Source of the DNA: Nitrospirota bacterium
GTDB lineage: Bacteria > Nitrospirota > UBA9217
Direction: 5' to 3'
Assembly (NCBI GenBank): GCA_023229435.1
Contig: JALNZF010000003.1
Span: 124,001-188,000, forward strand
DNA: 64,000 nt
Below the pieces are notes generated by a model. It was given only the letters and a program-made list of their open reading frames with translations, searched no databases and was not told the DNA's origin. Positions 30,384 through 40,300 of this stretch are shown here, piece after piece; the first letter of the stretch is position 1; the number at the start of each line of letters is the position of its first letter. Both the position numbers and the translations under genes were made by a program.

Positions 30384-32279
30384 TCAAATGTCCAGCTCCG
30401 CGTACTCCGCCCGTTCCTGAATGAACGTGAATCGCGCCTTCGGGTCCTTGCCCATGAGCCGCTCGAACACGTCATCAGTGGCCTTGTGGTCCAGCACCTG
30501 CACCCTCATCAGGGTGCGGGTTTTCGGGTTCATGGTTGTCGCTTTCAGCGTTTCCGGATTCATTTCGCCAAGACCCTTGAAACGGCCCACCTCGTATTTT
30601 CTTCCGTTCAGCTTTGCAAGGATCTTATCTTTCTCCATCTCGTCCATGGCGTAGAAGACCTCCTTGCCCGCCTCGATCCGAAACAGCGGCGGCATGGCAA
30701 GGTAAACATGACCGTGGTTGATAAGCTCGGGCATATAGCGGTAAATAAAGGTGAGCAGCAGAACGCTGATGTGGGCGCCATCCACGTCCGCGTCGGTCAT
30801 CAGGATCACGCGGTTGTAGCGGAGTTTGTTAAGGTCGAATTGCGCTCCCACGCCGCAGCCGAGCGTGGCAAGAAGGTTTTTGATCTCGTTGTTCTGCTGG
30901 ATCCGGTCGAGGGATGCCACCTGCTCCACGTTCAGGATCTTGCCGCGGAGCGACAGCACTGCCTGGGTCTTGCGGTCACGCGCCATCTTGGCGGACCCGC
31001 CTGCCGAGTCCCCTTCCACGATGAAGACCTCGGTGTCCTCCACCTTGTTCGATGAACAGTCCGCAAGCTTGCCCGGCAGGTTCAGTTTGAATGACGAGAG
31101 CTTCCTGGCCACGTTGTCCTTGGCGGCCCGCGATGCCATGCGCGCCTCGGCGGCAAGCAGCACGCGATTGACCACGGCATCCGCCAGGGTGGGGTTTCCG
31201 AGCAGGTACGCTTCACAAGCGGTTTTGACCGAGGCCTCGATGGGCGAAGAGATCTCGGGATTGTTCAACTTCTCCTTGGTCTGGCCTTGAAATTGCGGGT
31301 TCTTAATGAGCACGCTCACGATGCCGTAGAGCCCTTCGTACACGTCCTCTGAAGCGATGGTCTTGATGTTCTTCGGGATGAGGTTTTTTCGTTCGGCATA
31401 GGCGCGCACCGCCCTGGTCAGTCCTGCCCTGACCGCCATCTCGTGGGTGCCGCCGTCGGACGTGTTGATCGAATTGGCGTAGGAATGGATCTCCATGTCC
31501 GTGGCAATGGTCCAGTGCATCGCGCACTCTATCTTGAAATCGTCTTCCTTCTCGAAATAAAAGGGTTCGGAATTCACGACCGTTGTTCCGGAGACAATGC
31601 GCTTGATATAGTCCTGGATCCCGTTGTCGTACTTGAAGGTGACCGGTTTCTCCCCGTCGCGGGGGTTCTCGATCGTGATCCTGAGCCCTTTATTGAGAAA
31701 GGCCTTGCTCTCTGATACGTCGAGAATGTTCTTGTAATTGAAGGTGGTCTTCGAGAATATCTCGGGGTCCGGACGGAAGTATATCCGGGTGCCGTGCGCC
31801 TTGGACGGCTTTCCTTTTTTGAGATTTCCCTTGGGCTTGCCGCGCGAGAACTCCTGCGTCCACTCATAGCCGTCGCGCCAGACCGTGGCTATAAACACCT
31901 CCGCCAGCGCGTTCACGACCGATGCTCCCACACCGTGCAGGCCGCCCGATGACTTGTAGACCGTGTGGTCGAATTTTCCTCCGGCATGGAGCGTGCAAAG
32001 AATGGTCTCGATCGCGGGACGCCTGGTCTTCGGATGGATGTCAACAGGAATGCCGCGACCGTTGTCCTCAACCGTTACACCGCCGTCCTTCTCGAGCGCG
32101 AGGGTTATCAGCGTGCAGTAGCCGTTCAGCGCCTCGTCAACGGAATTGTCGAGCGTCTCCCAGACGAGGTGGTGCAAACCATGCACATCGGTTGAACCGA
32201 TGTACATCGCCGGCCGCTTGCGGACCGGTTCCAGACCTTCGAGCACGGTAATATCTTTAGCGGTATAGGTCTCTGCCAA
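30384..32279 (-). CDS. type IIA topoisomerase subunit B (GyrB or ParE)
   Basis: 631 residues. GHKL ATPase: ETLDNSVDEALNG (Mg-binding Asn), EDNGRGIPVD, SSGGLHGVGASVVNAL. Toprim: EVFIVEGDSAGG and LMTDADVDGAHI; C-terminus: RFKGLGEMNPE. Without the proteobacterial GyrB insertion it is short, and the N-terminal TAKDITVLEGLEPVRKRPAMYIG is closer to ParE or Gram-positive-type GyrB. The partner A subunit is not in the window, so the choice is open. TTG at 32279 is the start: GGAGG lies 7 nt upstream, and no ATG is near the conserved N-terminus. Confidence 0.93.
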   Translation of the reverse strand: MAETYTAKDITVLEGLEPVRKRPAMYIGSTDVHGLHHLVWETLDNSVDEALNGYCTLITLALEKDGGVTVEDNGRGIPVDIHPKTRRPAIETILCTLHAGGKFDHTVYKSSGGLHGVGASVVNALAEVFIATVWRDGYEWTQEFSRGKPKGNLKKGKPSKAHGTRIYFRPDPEIFSKTTFNYKNILDVSESKAFLNKGLRITIENPRDGEKPVTFKYDNGIQDYIKRIVSGTTVVNSEPFYFEKEDDFKIECAMHWTIATDMEIHSYANSINTSDGGTHEMAVRAGLTRAVRAYAERKNLIPKNIKTIASEDVYEGLYGIVSVLIKNPQFQGQTKEKLNNPEISSPIEASVKTACEAYLLGNPTLADAVVNRVLLAAEARMASRAAKDNVARKLSSFKLNLPGKLADCSSNKVEDTEVFIVEGDSAGGSAKMARDRKTQAVLSLRGKILNVEQVASLDRIQQNNEIKNLLATLGCGVGAQFDLNKLRYNRVILMTDADVDGAHISVLLLTFIYRYMPELINHGHVYLAMPPLFRIEAGKEVFYAMDEMEKDKILAKLNGRKYEVGRFKGLGEMNPETLKATTMNPKTRTLMRVQVLDHKATDDVFERLMGKDPKARFTFIQERAEYAELDI

Positions 32280-32305
32280 GATTGAACCTCCTTGCCCCCT
32301 CGCTA

Positions 32306-32335
32306 AAAATAGCACAACATGACAACGGCGGTCAA
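32306..32335 (-). promoter_or_regulatory. probable promoter of the topoisomerase gene
   Basis: Minus strand TTGACC (32335-32330), 18-bp spacer, TATTTT (32311-32306), leaving a leader of about 20 nt before the TTG start and its GGAGG site. Confidence 0.5.
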
Positions 32336-32364
32336 TGGGAAAATCAAAAGTGCCTGCGATACTC

Positions 32365-32500
32365 GAAGGACGATGGACGTTCGTTCGCTTCGCTCACTGG
32401 GATGATAGACGAATATTCTTCTCGTCCCTCGACTTTCGCCTCTCGTCCCCCGCCCATCATCCCCCGTCCTTCGTCCCTCGTCCGTCATCCCCTGTTCCAC
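32365..32500. repeat. GGACGATGGACG/CGTCCCTCGTC repeat, copy 1
   Basis: GAAGGACGATGGACG on the left faces multiple CGTCC(C/T)TCGTCC units on the right. Copies with the same order (GGACGA... CACTGGGATGATAGACG ... TCTCGTCCCTCG) occur at 49020-49138 and 56759-56845. The right arm overlaps the last codons of the Ste24-type protease gene. Confidence 0.75.
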
Positions 32501-33743
32501 ATCCCTCTTCCCTTAGCCTCCTGATCCTCTCCACCACCGGAGGATGGGAATAGTGGAACTTCGCATAAAGCGGATGGGGGTGCAGATTGGCAAGGTTCTC
32601 CCGGGAAAGCTTCACCAGGGCTGATGCCATGGCCTCCGGACGGCCGGTAAGATCTGAGGCGAAGCAGTCCGCCTCGCGTTCGTCTCTCCGCGACAGATAC
32701 GAGAAGAACGGGGTAAGCGGGAACATGACGAGAGAACTTAAAAAACCCAGGATGACGACCCGCGCAAAGAACGAGGCATCGTTCAGACCGATCATGCCCG
32801 GCAACCCGTCCCACCTGAGGAGATGAAAGGCCAGGAACAGTCCGCAAAACGCCATGGTCTCGGTCAAGACGATCCGCTTCATCACATGCCGCTTCTTCCA
32901 GTGGCCTACCTCGTGAGCAAGAACCGCGAGGATCTCCTCGTGCGTCATTTGCTCGATCAGGGTATCAAACAGTACGATCCGCTTCACCCTCCCGATACCG
33001 GTGAAGTATGCATTCGAATGGCGGCTTCTGCGGGACGCGTCCACCTGGAACACGTGGCCCACCTTGAGCCCGGCGCGTTCCATGAGAACGCGCACTTTCG
33101 CTTCCAATCCCTCCGCCTTCACCGGCTCGAATTTAAAAAAGAGCGGTTCTATGACAAACGGCGAAATATACATGATGAAAATACTGAAGGCCAGAAAGAA
33201 CGTCCACACCCAGAGCCACCACCAGGCGGGGCTGTTCTGAATGATCGCAAGGGCGGAGAGAACGACCGCGGCGCCTAGAACCGACGAAATCGCAATTGAC
33301 TTGAGGAGATCGGTCAACCAGAGACGCAGGGTCATGGTATTGAAGCCATAGCGATTTTCTATCTTGAAGTTCCTGAAGAGACTGAAGGGAATATCAATCA
33401 GCATTCCGGCATACATCAGGATAAAAGAAAAGAGCAACCCTCCCCAGAGCAGCGAACCGGATACGGTGGAGACCCAGTGGTCGTAGACGCCGAGCAGTCC
33501 GCCGAAGAGAAAGAGAACGGTAAAGAGATTGCCGAGGATCGATTCAAAAAGACCGACCCGGCTGTTCTCAAATGTATAATCGGATATTTTTTTCAGGTGT
33601 GCCGGATCAATTACACCCTTAAATTCGGGAGGCACGGTCCGGCCGTGGGCTTTCAGATGGGAAAGGTTCAGAAACTTGAGCCAGTAGCCGGTCGCCAAAA
33701 CGATCAGGTAGGCAGTGAAAACCGCAGCAGACATGGAACGCAT
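32457..33743 (-). CDS. M48 (Ste24/CAAX-type) membrane metalloprotease
   Basis: 428 residues with about seven hydrophobic helices. The zinc site is HEVGHWKKRH (H-E-x-x-H) near residue 278, with the third ligand in the DEREADCFA motif near 360. The order of helices and the N-terminal domain match the Ste24 branch of M48, larger than HtpX. It is predicted to degrade misfolded or clogged membrane proteins. The tail after the conserved HYSHPPVVERIRRLREEG is GTGDDGRGTKDGG, encoded by the repeat at 32457-32500. The ATG at 33743 has no strong ribosome site; ATG at 33734 is equally possible. Confidence 0.9.
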   Translation of the reverse strand: MRSMSAAVFTAYLIVLATGYWLKFLNLSHLKAHGRTVPPEFKGVIDPAHLKKISDYTFENSRVGLFESILGNLFTVLFLFGGLLGVYDHWVSTVSGSLLWGGLLFSFILMYAGMLIDIPFSLFRNFKIENRYGFNTMTLRLWLTDLLKSIAISSVLGAAVVLSALAIIQNSPAWWWLWVWTFFLAFSIFIMYISPFVIEPLFFKFEPVKAEGLEAKVRVLMERAGLKVGHVFQVDASRRSRHSNAYFTGIGRVKRIVLFDTLIEQMTHEEILAVLAHEVGHWKKRHVMKRIVLTETMAFCGLFLAFHLLRWDGLPGMIGLNDASFFARVVILGFLSSLVMFPLTPFFSYLSRRDEREADCFASDLTGRPEAMASALVKLSRENLANLHPHPLYAKFHYSHPPVVERIRRLREEGCGTGDDGRGTKDGG

Positions 33744-33919
33744 GATACCGTCATTCCGCAGCAGCGTCAAGGCCTGATTGGGAAAAGGAACATGAATAAT
33801 AATTTGGAATTATCGGACTGAAAACGGCGGTTGATGCCAGAGAGCAGTTCGTTTCGGATAGCGGTGGGCGAATGAAGTCAAGTGATCTAAACTCGCATTG
33901 CATGACGCAGAGAATAAGG

Positions 33920-34564
33920 CTACGATTGCGACAATAATGCTATGGCTTTGGTCCTGCTCTTCACATTCAGTTTCCGATAGACACGATACAGATGGGTTTT
34001 GACCGTTCGCTCGCTGATGCTGCTGCTGACCGCGATTTCCTTGTTCGAGGCGCCCTTGAGCACTTGGGCAAGCATCTCCCTTTCCCTGTTTGTGAGCGCG
34101 GGAAGACCCGGAAGGTGCGCTTGGATTGATTCTGTCAACAACAGGGGATTAGAAATTGTCTTTTCGAGTACCCTGCGCTCAGCCCAGATTCCTCCATCGA
34201 AAACACAATGGATCGCTTTAATCATGAAGGCGGGCAAGTCCGTGGTCTTGAAGTAACCCCTTACACCCGTCCTGATGTCGGATATCAACTCATCATCTGA
34301 AGGGGTCTGCTGTAACATATAAATGATCCTTGTTTGGGGCGACTTTGCATGAATTGAGTGCATAAACCGCGAGAGGGGATAGTCTTTCAGGACATCGGAA
34401 TTTAAGAGCATGATATCGGGACTTGCAGTCAAATGTTTGATGGCGGTTTCCCGCGAGGAGACCGTTGAAATAATATCCATCGAATCCTGCCGGTCCAGTG
34501 CAGTACAGAGTGATTGCATCTGAGCGGAATCATTTTCTGCTATCATTACGCGAATGGCTGACAT
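33920..34564 (-). CDS. LuxR-family regulator with degenerate receiver domain
   Basis: 214 residues. N-terminal receiver-like domain (1-120), linker, and a C-terminal LuxR/GerE helix-turn-helix (about 150-214: LTNREREMLAQVLKGASNKEIA, then SISERTVKTHLYRVYRKLNV) typical of NarL-type regulators. The phosphoacceptor position reads MLLNSDV, with Asn replacing the expected Asp, and the N-terminal acidic pair reads END rather than DD. The conserved Lys is kept in GYFKTTD. So phosphorylation is doubtful and the protein may act constitutively or sense another ligand. The start at 34564 was chosen because GAGG lies 6 nt upstream. No histidine kinase is adjacent. Confidence 0.88.
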   Translation of the reverse strand: MSAIRVMIAENDSAQMQSLCTALDRQDSMDIISTVSSRETAIKHLTASPDIMLLNSDVLKDYPLSRFMHSIHAKSPQTRIIYMLQQTPSDDELISDIRTGVRGYFKTTDLPAFMIKAIHCVFDGGIWAERRVLEKTISNPLLLTESIQAHLPGLPALTNREREMLAQVLKGASNKEIAVSSSISERTVKTHLYRVYRKLNVKSRTKAIALLSQS

Positions 34565-34601
34565 GACAAACCTCATCTCCTTAACGACAAAATCTTATAA
34601 T

Positions 34602-34630
34602 AGTTTAGTAGGAAATTGTCCGGTTGTCAA
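34602..34630 (-). promoter_or_regulatory. probable promoter of the LuxR-type gene
   Basis: Minus strand TTGACA (34630-34625), 17-bp spacer, TAAACT (34607-34602), with TATAAG slightly downstream. The -35 is perfect and the -10 is moderate. Confidence 0.5.
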
Positions 34631-34700
34631 GGATGGATAAATAAAAAAATGGTTTAATTGCATATTAGCGCAACTGCCACTCTCTCTTGTTGCGCAACTG

Positions 34701-35300
34701 TTAAAATACTTCAAAACCAAAATCACGGAGCATTTCAGCAAGCAGTGACAATGGCAGCCCGACGACGTTACAGTAGCATCCATCGATCTTATCTACCAGC
34801 AGAGCGCCGCATTCCTGGATACCGTATGCGCCGGCCTTGTCAAGCGGCTCCCCCGAGGCAACATAAGAAGTTATCTCAAGCGGTGCAAGTTTCCGGAACC
34901 AGACACGGGTGATCGACGTGCGGGTGAGAACCTTTCCGGTTGCAGCGTCCATGACAACGAGGCCGGTGATCACGCGATGCTCGTTGCCGGAGAGCATCAT
35001 GAGCATACGTTCGGCATCCCCTGTATCTGCGGGTTTGCCGAGGATTTTGTCGTCCAGGACGACAATAGTATCAGCGGCAATAACAATGCCGGTCCCTGCC
35101 CGCGCGGCCGCGACACGCGCTTTGTCGAGCGCTACCCGCACAGCGTATTCCTCCGGAGACTCACCGGGCAGAATGCGTTCGTCCACATCGGCGGGATCCA
35201 CGCGGAAATCCAGCCCGATCTGACGCAATAGTTCTTTGCGGCGGGGCGAGTTTGACGCGAGGATGATAGTTTTATTCTTGGCGTTATGGGAAGGCTGCAA
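34701..35300 (-). CDS. maf: Maf-type dTTP/UTP pyrophosphatase
   Basis: 199 residues. Maf proteins hydrolyse non-canonical or pyrimidine nucleoside triphosphates to monophosphates and are linked to septation arrest. Visible are ASNSPRRKELL at the N-terminus, the AADTIVVLDDKILGKP motif (YhdE-type), and KAGAYGIQECGALLVDKIDG. The conserved VVGLPL at the end is typical. The start is TTG at 35300 with AAGG 9 nt upstream; no ATG is available before the conserved SNSPRR motif. Confidence 0.92.
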   Translation of the reverse strand: MQPSHNAKNKTIILASNSPRRKELLRQIGLDFRVDPADVDERILPGESPEEYAVRVALDKARVAAARAGTGIVIAADTIVVLDDKILGKPADTGDAERMLMMLSGNEHRVITGLVVMDAATGKVLTRTSITRVWFRKLAPLEITSYVASGEPLDKAGAYGIQECGALLVDKIDGCYCNVVGLPLSLLAEMLRDFGFEVF

Positions 35301-35342
35301 CTATTTTACCTTGTTCCTTTTTGGCAGGCTACACGGATTGGT

Positions 35343-35933
35343 TCACTTGCCGTAACCGCCTGTCCTGATATCCACGAGTTTCCCGTTCTTGAACTGATAT
35401 ATGCGCACGAACCTGTTCGGTCCGAAGTTGTAGATCCACTCATCGACGACAATGATTACTTTCTTTTTTTTGCTCCCCTCGATCGTTCCTATCACCTCTT
35501 CTTCCCGTGAATCCTTCCAGAAGGGCTCACCGCACTTAATTCTCACCTCGGCCTTCGTATCTCCGATAATCGGGGACTGTTCATCGCATGAAGCGTTTAT
35601 CGATATCGGTTCCACGGACCCATAGACCGTCTCTTTGATATCCGTGAGTTTGTTGTTTGTAAAAGTGAGGATGCGGATAAAGGCACTCGGTCCTGGATTA
35701 TATGTCCACTCATCGATGATTACGGTTGTTCTCTGTTTCCGGTCGGCATCAATCCTTTCAACGAGCTCTTCCGTCCTGGCCTCCTTTGCCGCCGGCTCCC
35801 CGCACTTCATGATCACTTCCGCCTTCGAGTCCCCGGTAGAAACGATCCCGTCGCCGCAGCGAAAAGCGAACGCAGTCGAATGAAGAAAAGACGACAAGAC
35901 AAAAAGGATCATGCAGCTGACGACCGTTTTCAT
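35343..35933 (-). CDS. exported protein with two DUF2845 repeats
   Basis: 196 residues. Signal peptide MKTVVSCMILFVLSSFLHSTAFA, then two tandem units of about 85 residues. Each has a 'CGxxxxxxGDSKAEVxxKCGEP' start (GDSKAEVIMKCGEP and GDTKAEVRIKCGEP), a middle 'VDEWxYNxGPxxFxR' (IDEWTYNPGPSAFIRI and VDEWIYNFGPNRFVRI) and a final 'GKLxDI'. This is the DUF2845 pattern, function unknown. Conserved cysteine pairs suggest disulfides in the periplasm. AAGGAG precedes the ATG. Confidence 0.85.
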   Translation of the reverse strand: MKTVVSCMILFVLSSFLHSTAFAFRCGDGIVSTGDSKAEVIMKCGEPAAKEARTEELVERIDADRKQRTTVIIDEWTYNPGPSAFIRILTFTNNKLTDIKETVYGSVEPISINASCDEQSPIIGDTKAEVRIKCGEPFWKDSREEEVIGTIEGSKKKKVIIVVDEWIYNFGPNRFVRIYQFKNGKLVDIRTGGYGK

Positions 35934-36083
35934 TTTTCTCCTTGTGTTGTTTCCGGAAGTGAAGAGCTAAAAACATGGGGCCGTACGAAAGAAATGAAGA
36001 ATGCCGGCATGTTCACCCGACAATCCTCTCCCTTCATTAATCAGATTGATATGTTCCGAAGAAGATACGCTGAGTTCCACCAG

Positions 36084-37043
36084 TTACTTCGGCTCGAGGA
36101 AAAAAGAATACTCCTGGTACGCGGTCCCTCCGTCAGCATCATCTGCTGAGATCTTGATCGCGATCTCCTGTTTCTCGGTGACCCTGTCGGGAACTTGCCA
36201 TGATATCAGACCGTTTGAACTGTCGATGGTCATCCCGGGAGGAGACTTAAGGAGGCCGTACGTCAGCGTGTCCCCGTCAAGGTCTTTCGCCGTCATCTGG
36301 TATTGGTATAAACCATTCTGAATCGTGTACTGTGGTGTGGAGGTGATCTGCGGCGCGGAATCGGCAATAACCATAATATCGGACTCCTTGTCTTTACCAT
36401 CGGTCGTCCCGTCCGAAGGTGCGACAACGACGAACAGCAGGTCTTTTTTGCGAAGACCCGCGGTATTGAATTCATTGTCCTTCCGGGGATCGGTGTCCGG
36501 CTTGCCGTTCACATACCATTGATAGGTCAGGGTGACCGTGTCGCCGTCAGGGTCCTCACCGGCTGCTGTTGCCGTAATGATCGCGCCAACGGGCGGATCA
36601 ACCGGCGTGAGCGAAATCGACGACACCATCGGGGGAAGATTGCCGATGGTCAGGACATTCGTCTTTATTGGCCTGCTCGCCCCAAACTGATTTGAAGGCA
36701 TTATTTCCGCATACACTTCCGAGCTTTTACCATACTTCCCCGGTTCGAGCTCGGCAACTGCGCTTTCCTGCACCTGCACATTATCGACAAACCAGCGAAA
36801 TACAAGTGTAATACCGCTGATCCCGGGGTTTCGCAGCGTGTAGTGCGCTATGAGTTTCGTGGCCGTCGTCGGATTCTCCGGATACAGGGAGGCGGAGATG
36901 ATATCCGGGGCGGCACCGGTGGAAGGAGAAAGAGAAGTCGATCCGATGCCTGCGGGTGGAGCAGGCGTCGATGCTTTTTCGCTTTGAGAACATGCCGAGA
37001 TCACGACGATGCACATTAGGACTGCGATAAGAATTCTGTTCAT
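36084..37043 (-). CDS. lipoprotein with Ig-like/cadherin-type repeats
   Basis: 319 residues. Type II signal with lipobox VISAC (cysteine at about residue 18). The mature protein has Pro/Ser linker, then three predicted immunoglobulin-like or PKD-type repeats: one from about 55-135, one with AAGEDPDGDTVTLTYQWYVNG at about 160-180, and a final 'putative Ig' domain with ITSTPQYTIQNGLYQYQMTAKDLDGDTLTYGL, where the DxDGDxL pattern binds calcium in related folds. Cell-surface adhesion or structural role is likely; the ligand is unknown. It has its own promoter. It lies downstream of pilY1 and could be functionally related to pili, but that is inference. Confidence 0.85.
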   Translation of the reverse strand: MNRILIAVLMCIVVISACSQSEKASTPAPPAGIGSTSLSPSTGAAPDIISASLYPENPTTATKLIAHYTLRNPGISGITLVFRWFVDNVQVQESAVAELEPGKYGKSSEVYAEIMPSNQFGASRPIKTNVLTIGNLPPMVSSISLTPVDPPVGAIITATAAGEDPDGDTVTLTYQWYVNGKPDTDPRKDNEFNTAGLRKKDLLFVVVAPSDGTTDGKDKESDIMVIADSAPQITSTPQYTIQNGLYQYQMTAKDLDGDTLTYGLLKSPPGMTIDSSNGLISWQVPDRVTEKQEIAIKISADDADGGTAYQEYSFFLEPK

Positions 37044-37165
37044 GAAAACCTATCCCCTTTCAAGTGTCCACAGGAAAGCGGTCATCTCAGCAGTGGACCG
37101 CTCCGCGCTCTATTTTCTGAACATCCTGCCAAGGATTCCGGTTGCTCTCCGGCTTTTACTCTTAT

Positions 37166-37194
37166 ATTCTACGGGTATCATCTTCTTTTGTCAA
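37166..37194 (-). promoter_or_regulatory. promoter of the Ig-like lipoprotein gene
   Basis: Minus strand TTGACA (37194-37189), 17-bp spacer, TAGAAT (37171-37166). A near-consensus match about 125 bp before the start at 37043. Confidence 0.7.
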
Positions 37195-37226
37195 AGTCAA
37201 AATCTGGAAATAGTGTCCACCCCCAC

Positions 37227-37259
37227 AAAGAAAAAGCGCCGGGACCGGACCCCGACGCT
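37227..37259 (-). terminator. intrinsic terminator after pilY1
   Basis: Minus strand stem AGCGTCGGGG / CCCGGCGCT type of about 10 bp with two wobbles (37259-37235), followed by TTTTTCTTT. It lies 43 bp past the pilY1 stop codon and closes the pilus transcript. Confidence 0.75.
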
Positions 37260-37302
37260 CCAGATTCATACCCATTTACTTCCTACCGTAGCCCGGCCTT
37301 TT

Positions 37303-40300
37303 CTACTTCTTCAGCCAGTTGATGATCTTCGAAATCGTCGAGATCATCGGTTTGTTTTCGGTCTCCACGATGACTCCGGTGGACACCTGTATCTTTTTCT
37401 TCAGCTTTTCCTGCCCTTCCTTCGGAGGCGTGATGATGATGGCCTCGCCGGTGGGCGGAGCACCCGGTCCCAGGAGCACGCGTCGGTAAAGGTCGACATT
37501 TCCAGATGTCCCTGATGTGGCTCCGACAGCCCGGATCGCCACATTAGTCGGGGGGCCGCCTGTTTTATAATCTACGGCATAGAGATAACTGTTTCCGCCT
37601 TTCGTACAGACCGTTGTGCTCGGCACATAGGACAGGAAGTCGACAACGCCGCCGACTGCCAAAGGCCGTGATACCACGCGTTCCTTGCTATCGGGAAGAA
37701 AAATGACCCAGCCTGCATTGCTCTGCGGAGTGGTGGATACGGCATTCGTCACAGTAGTGACAATGGTCTTGAAACTGGACGTATTGCCGTCAAAGGTGCA
37801 TATCTGGGTAGTCCCCCCCTGGGTAGGAACGAACGCCGACGTCGTGCAAAGCGAGACATTACAGAGAGCCGTTAATGATGAACACGTAGCCGAGCTCGGA
37901 CAAGCTGTGGCCGAACTACCCGATGCAGTCTTCGGGAGATTGCTATTATCAATCAACCCGAGAAATACCTGTGGTGATGAATCCTGTTCATCTAACGAGC
38001 TGTTGTACTTCCCGGAACCCGCGTAGACCCAGATATTCCCAAGATCGTCTTTTGCCACATCAGGCGAGGCTGTGAACGGATAGTTACCGGAAAAAAGCGT
38101 TTTCAGGGACGATCCTGAGCATAGTGCATAGGTGGGCGTTGCGCCCGATCCCGCGCCACAGATATCGTTAACGTCGAAGTTGGAGGGTAATGTAATGCTC
38201 ATAAGCTTGCCGGCCCAGGAGGCGCCGTTCTCATAAGTCGTTCCAAAATAGAGTTTCTCAGACTGGTAATCCTTATCCGCATCAATCGCCAGAACATCGC
38301 TGACCACGGCATTATGGTCAAGTGGTATCTTTTTTATCAAAGCCCCGGTCGCAAGATTGAGGATGTATATATAGCCCTGCCTGTTACGGTCAATGTCTCG
38401 GTTCGGATTTGATGTCGGAAGCTGGGTGGGACCTGACCCGAATACAACATACCAGTTTCCGTTCTGACTCGCAGGCCCGGTTCGAACGATCGCCGGTGCG
38501 CTGGTAGTATAGCCCAGGTCATAACCATTCGCGGCATCAGTAAACTCCCAAAGCGGCTTCGGCAAAGTAACGGCGCTGCCCGGTGGGATATTGCCGGTAT
38601 CTTTAAGGTAATCAGTAAGATCAAGAGCAAAGTATGAAGAGAATCCCGCACCGGCGATTGGCGGGCCTGTCGGGTTGGTCCCGCTCGAGCATGCGCCGCC
38701 GAACCTCATTCCGCCGATCACAATCGTTCTCCATGAGCTGCCATCGGTAGCTTTTGCAGCAGACGCTGCCGCTACGCTGCCATCGCCGATACTGGCATCA
38801 TATACTTTTAGGGTAAGATCGACGCCGTAAATATGACAACCGGGATAATTTTGAGAAGCGTAATATTTCAGATAAGGTAAAATATTATACGGTATGTATG
38901 CCCACGTTTCCTCCCCGAGATGGGTGTTTACGCTGTCTGCCGCGCCGTAATAGTCTCTGAACAACGCCTTCTCGTTAGTGCCTAATGGAACACTATTTTC
39001 TGTCCTGTCCTTGAGGTATCCGACTCTGAAGGAGTGGAGCATGCCGTCATTGGCCCCGATGATCGCGATGGAAGACCGATGCCGGAAATCATCGCTCGAA
39101 ATAAATTTATAATAAGTGGCATCTCCGTAATCGATAAAGTAGGTGTTTTGGGGGATATTGCCGACGACTTTAGGCGTGGAATTGATAACGTCACCAAGCT
39201 TCCAAACACTGCCATCATCCTGTGTCCTGTCCCTGAAATTGGTGTAACTGGCGCCGCTAATCACGAAGGTCTCAAGGGCTACACCCCGTGTATACCGAAC
39301 GATGCCCGCCGCCGTATACGTGGAATCAGGATTCAACGCAGCGGACAGGGTCGCATTTCCGGTCACCGTGCTCCTATTGAACGTTATGCCGCCAGCTGCG
39401 CCCATTCCGGTTCCGCCCGGAATTGCCGTAAAAATATTCCTTTCAGTACCATCATCGGATGCGGTCACCTGGGCAAGTTTATTCCCTCCCTCCCATAGCG
39501 GGATAATCTGGTTGAAGTCTTCAACAGTGGTCGTCGCACATGATGCAAGGGATCCTGCAGTGCCGTCCGCAAGCGTACTAAACAGGCCAACCTTGGTTGC
39601 GTTCGAAGCCGGATCAACATTCATCATCATCACCCGGTCCTGACTGAGGATGAGATGAGCGTCGGAAGTGCCGGTGCCGCTATAATCATCTCTGAGGTTG
39701 TCCTTCGTGTCGATCCAGATATTCTGAGTATATCCCAACCAGCTGAGATCCTTCCCACTGCCGAGCTTACTGGTAGGGAAAAAATATGCCTGGAGCATGG
39801 ACCCCACGCCTCGCGCCGAGGTCGTGAGCACCGACACCGCGCTACCCGAGGCTGCTTTAGCAGCTATGCTTCCCAGTGCCTGATTTAAAGAAGCGTACAA
39901 TTGGGTGGTGCTTGCCGCGGTGTAGAGCGTCGTGCCGCCGTTGGCGGCCGTTTTTTGCATAAGCGTATAAGCGTCGCAAAGACCTATTCCGGTGTTGGTC
40001 GTGGGACCCGTGTAAACGACGTAGGTATTTATGGATTGGTTGTTCAGCGTCGGAGTTACAGAGCTAATTGTCGACGAAGTAAAGGCGCTATCATTGATCT
40101 TTTTATTTTTAGCAATCCACGCGAGACCCGCAAGGTTACTGCTCCCTTTATATGTCGAGCAATTTCCATAATTCGAACTATTGGTGTAGGGCGCAGGATA
40201 GTTGTTCCCATTTGACTGGACAAGATTAGTGGGTCCAGAATTCTGATCAGCGGTGGACATACCGTCGGTGATAATCATAATGTTATTCGACCGACACCAG

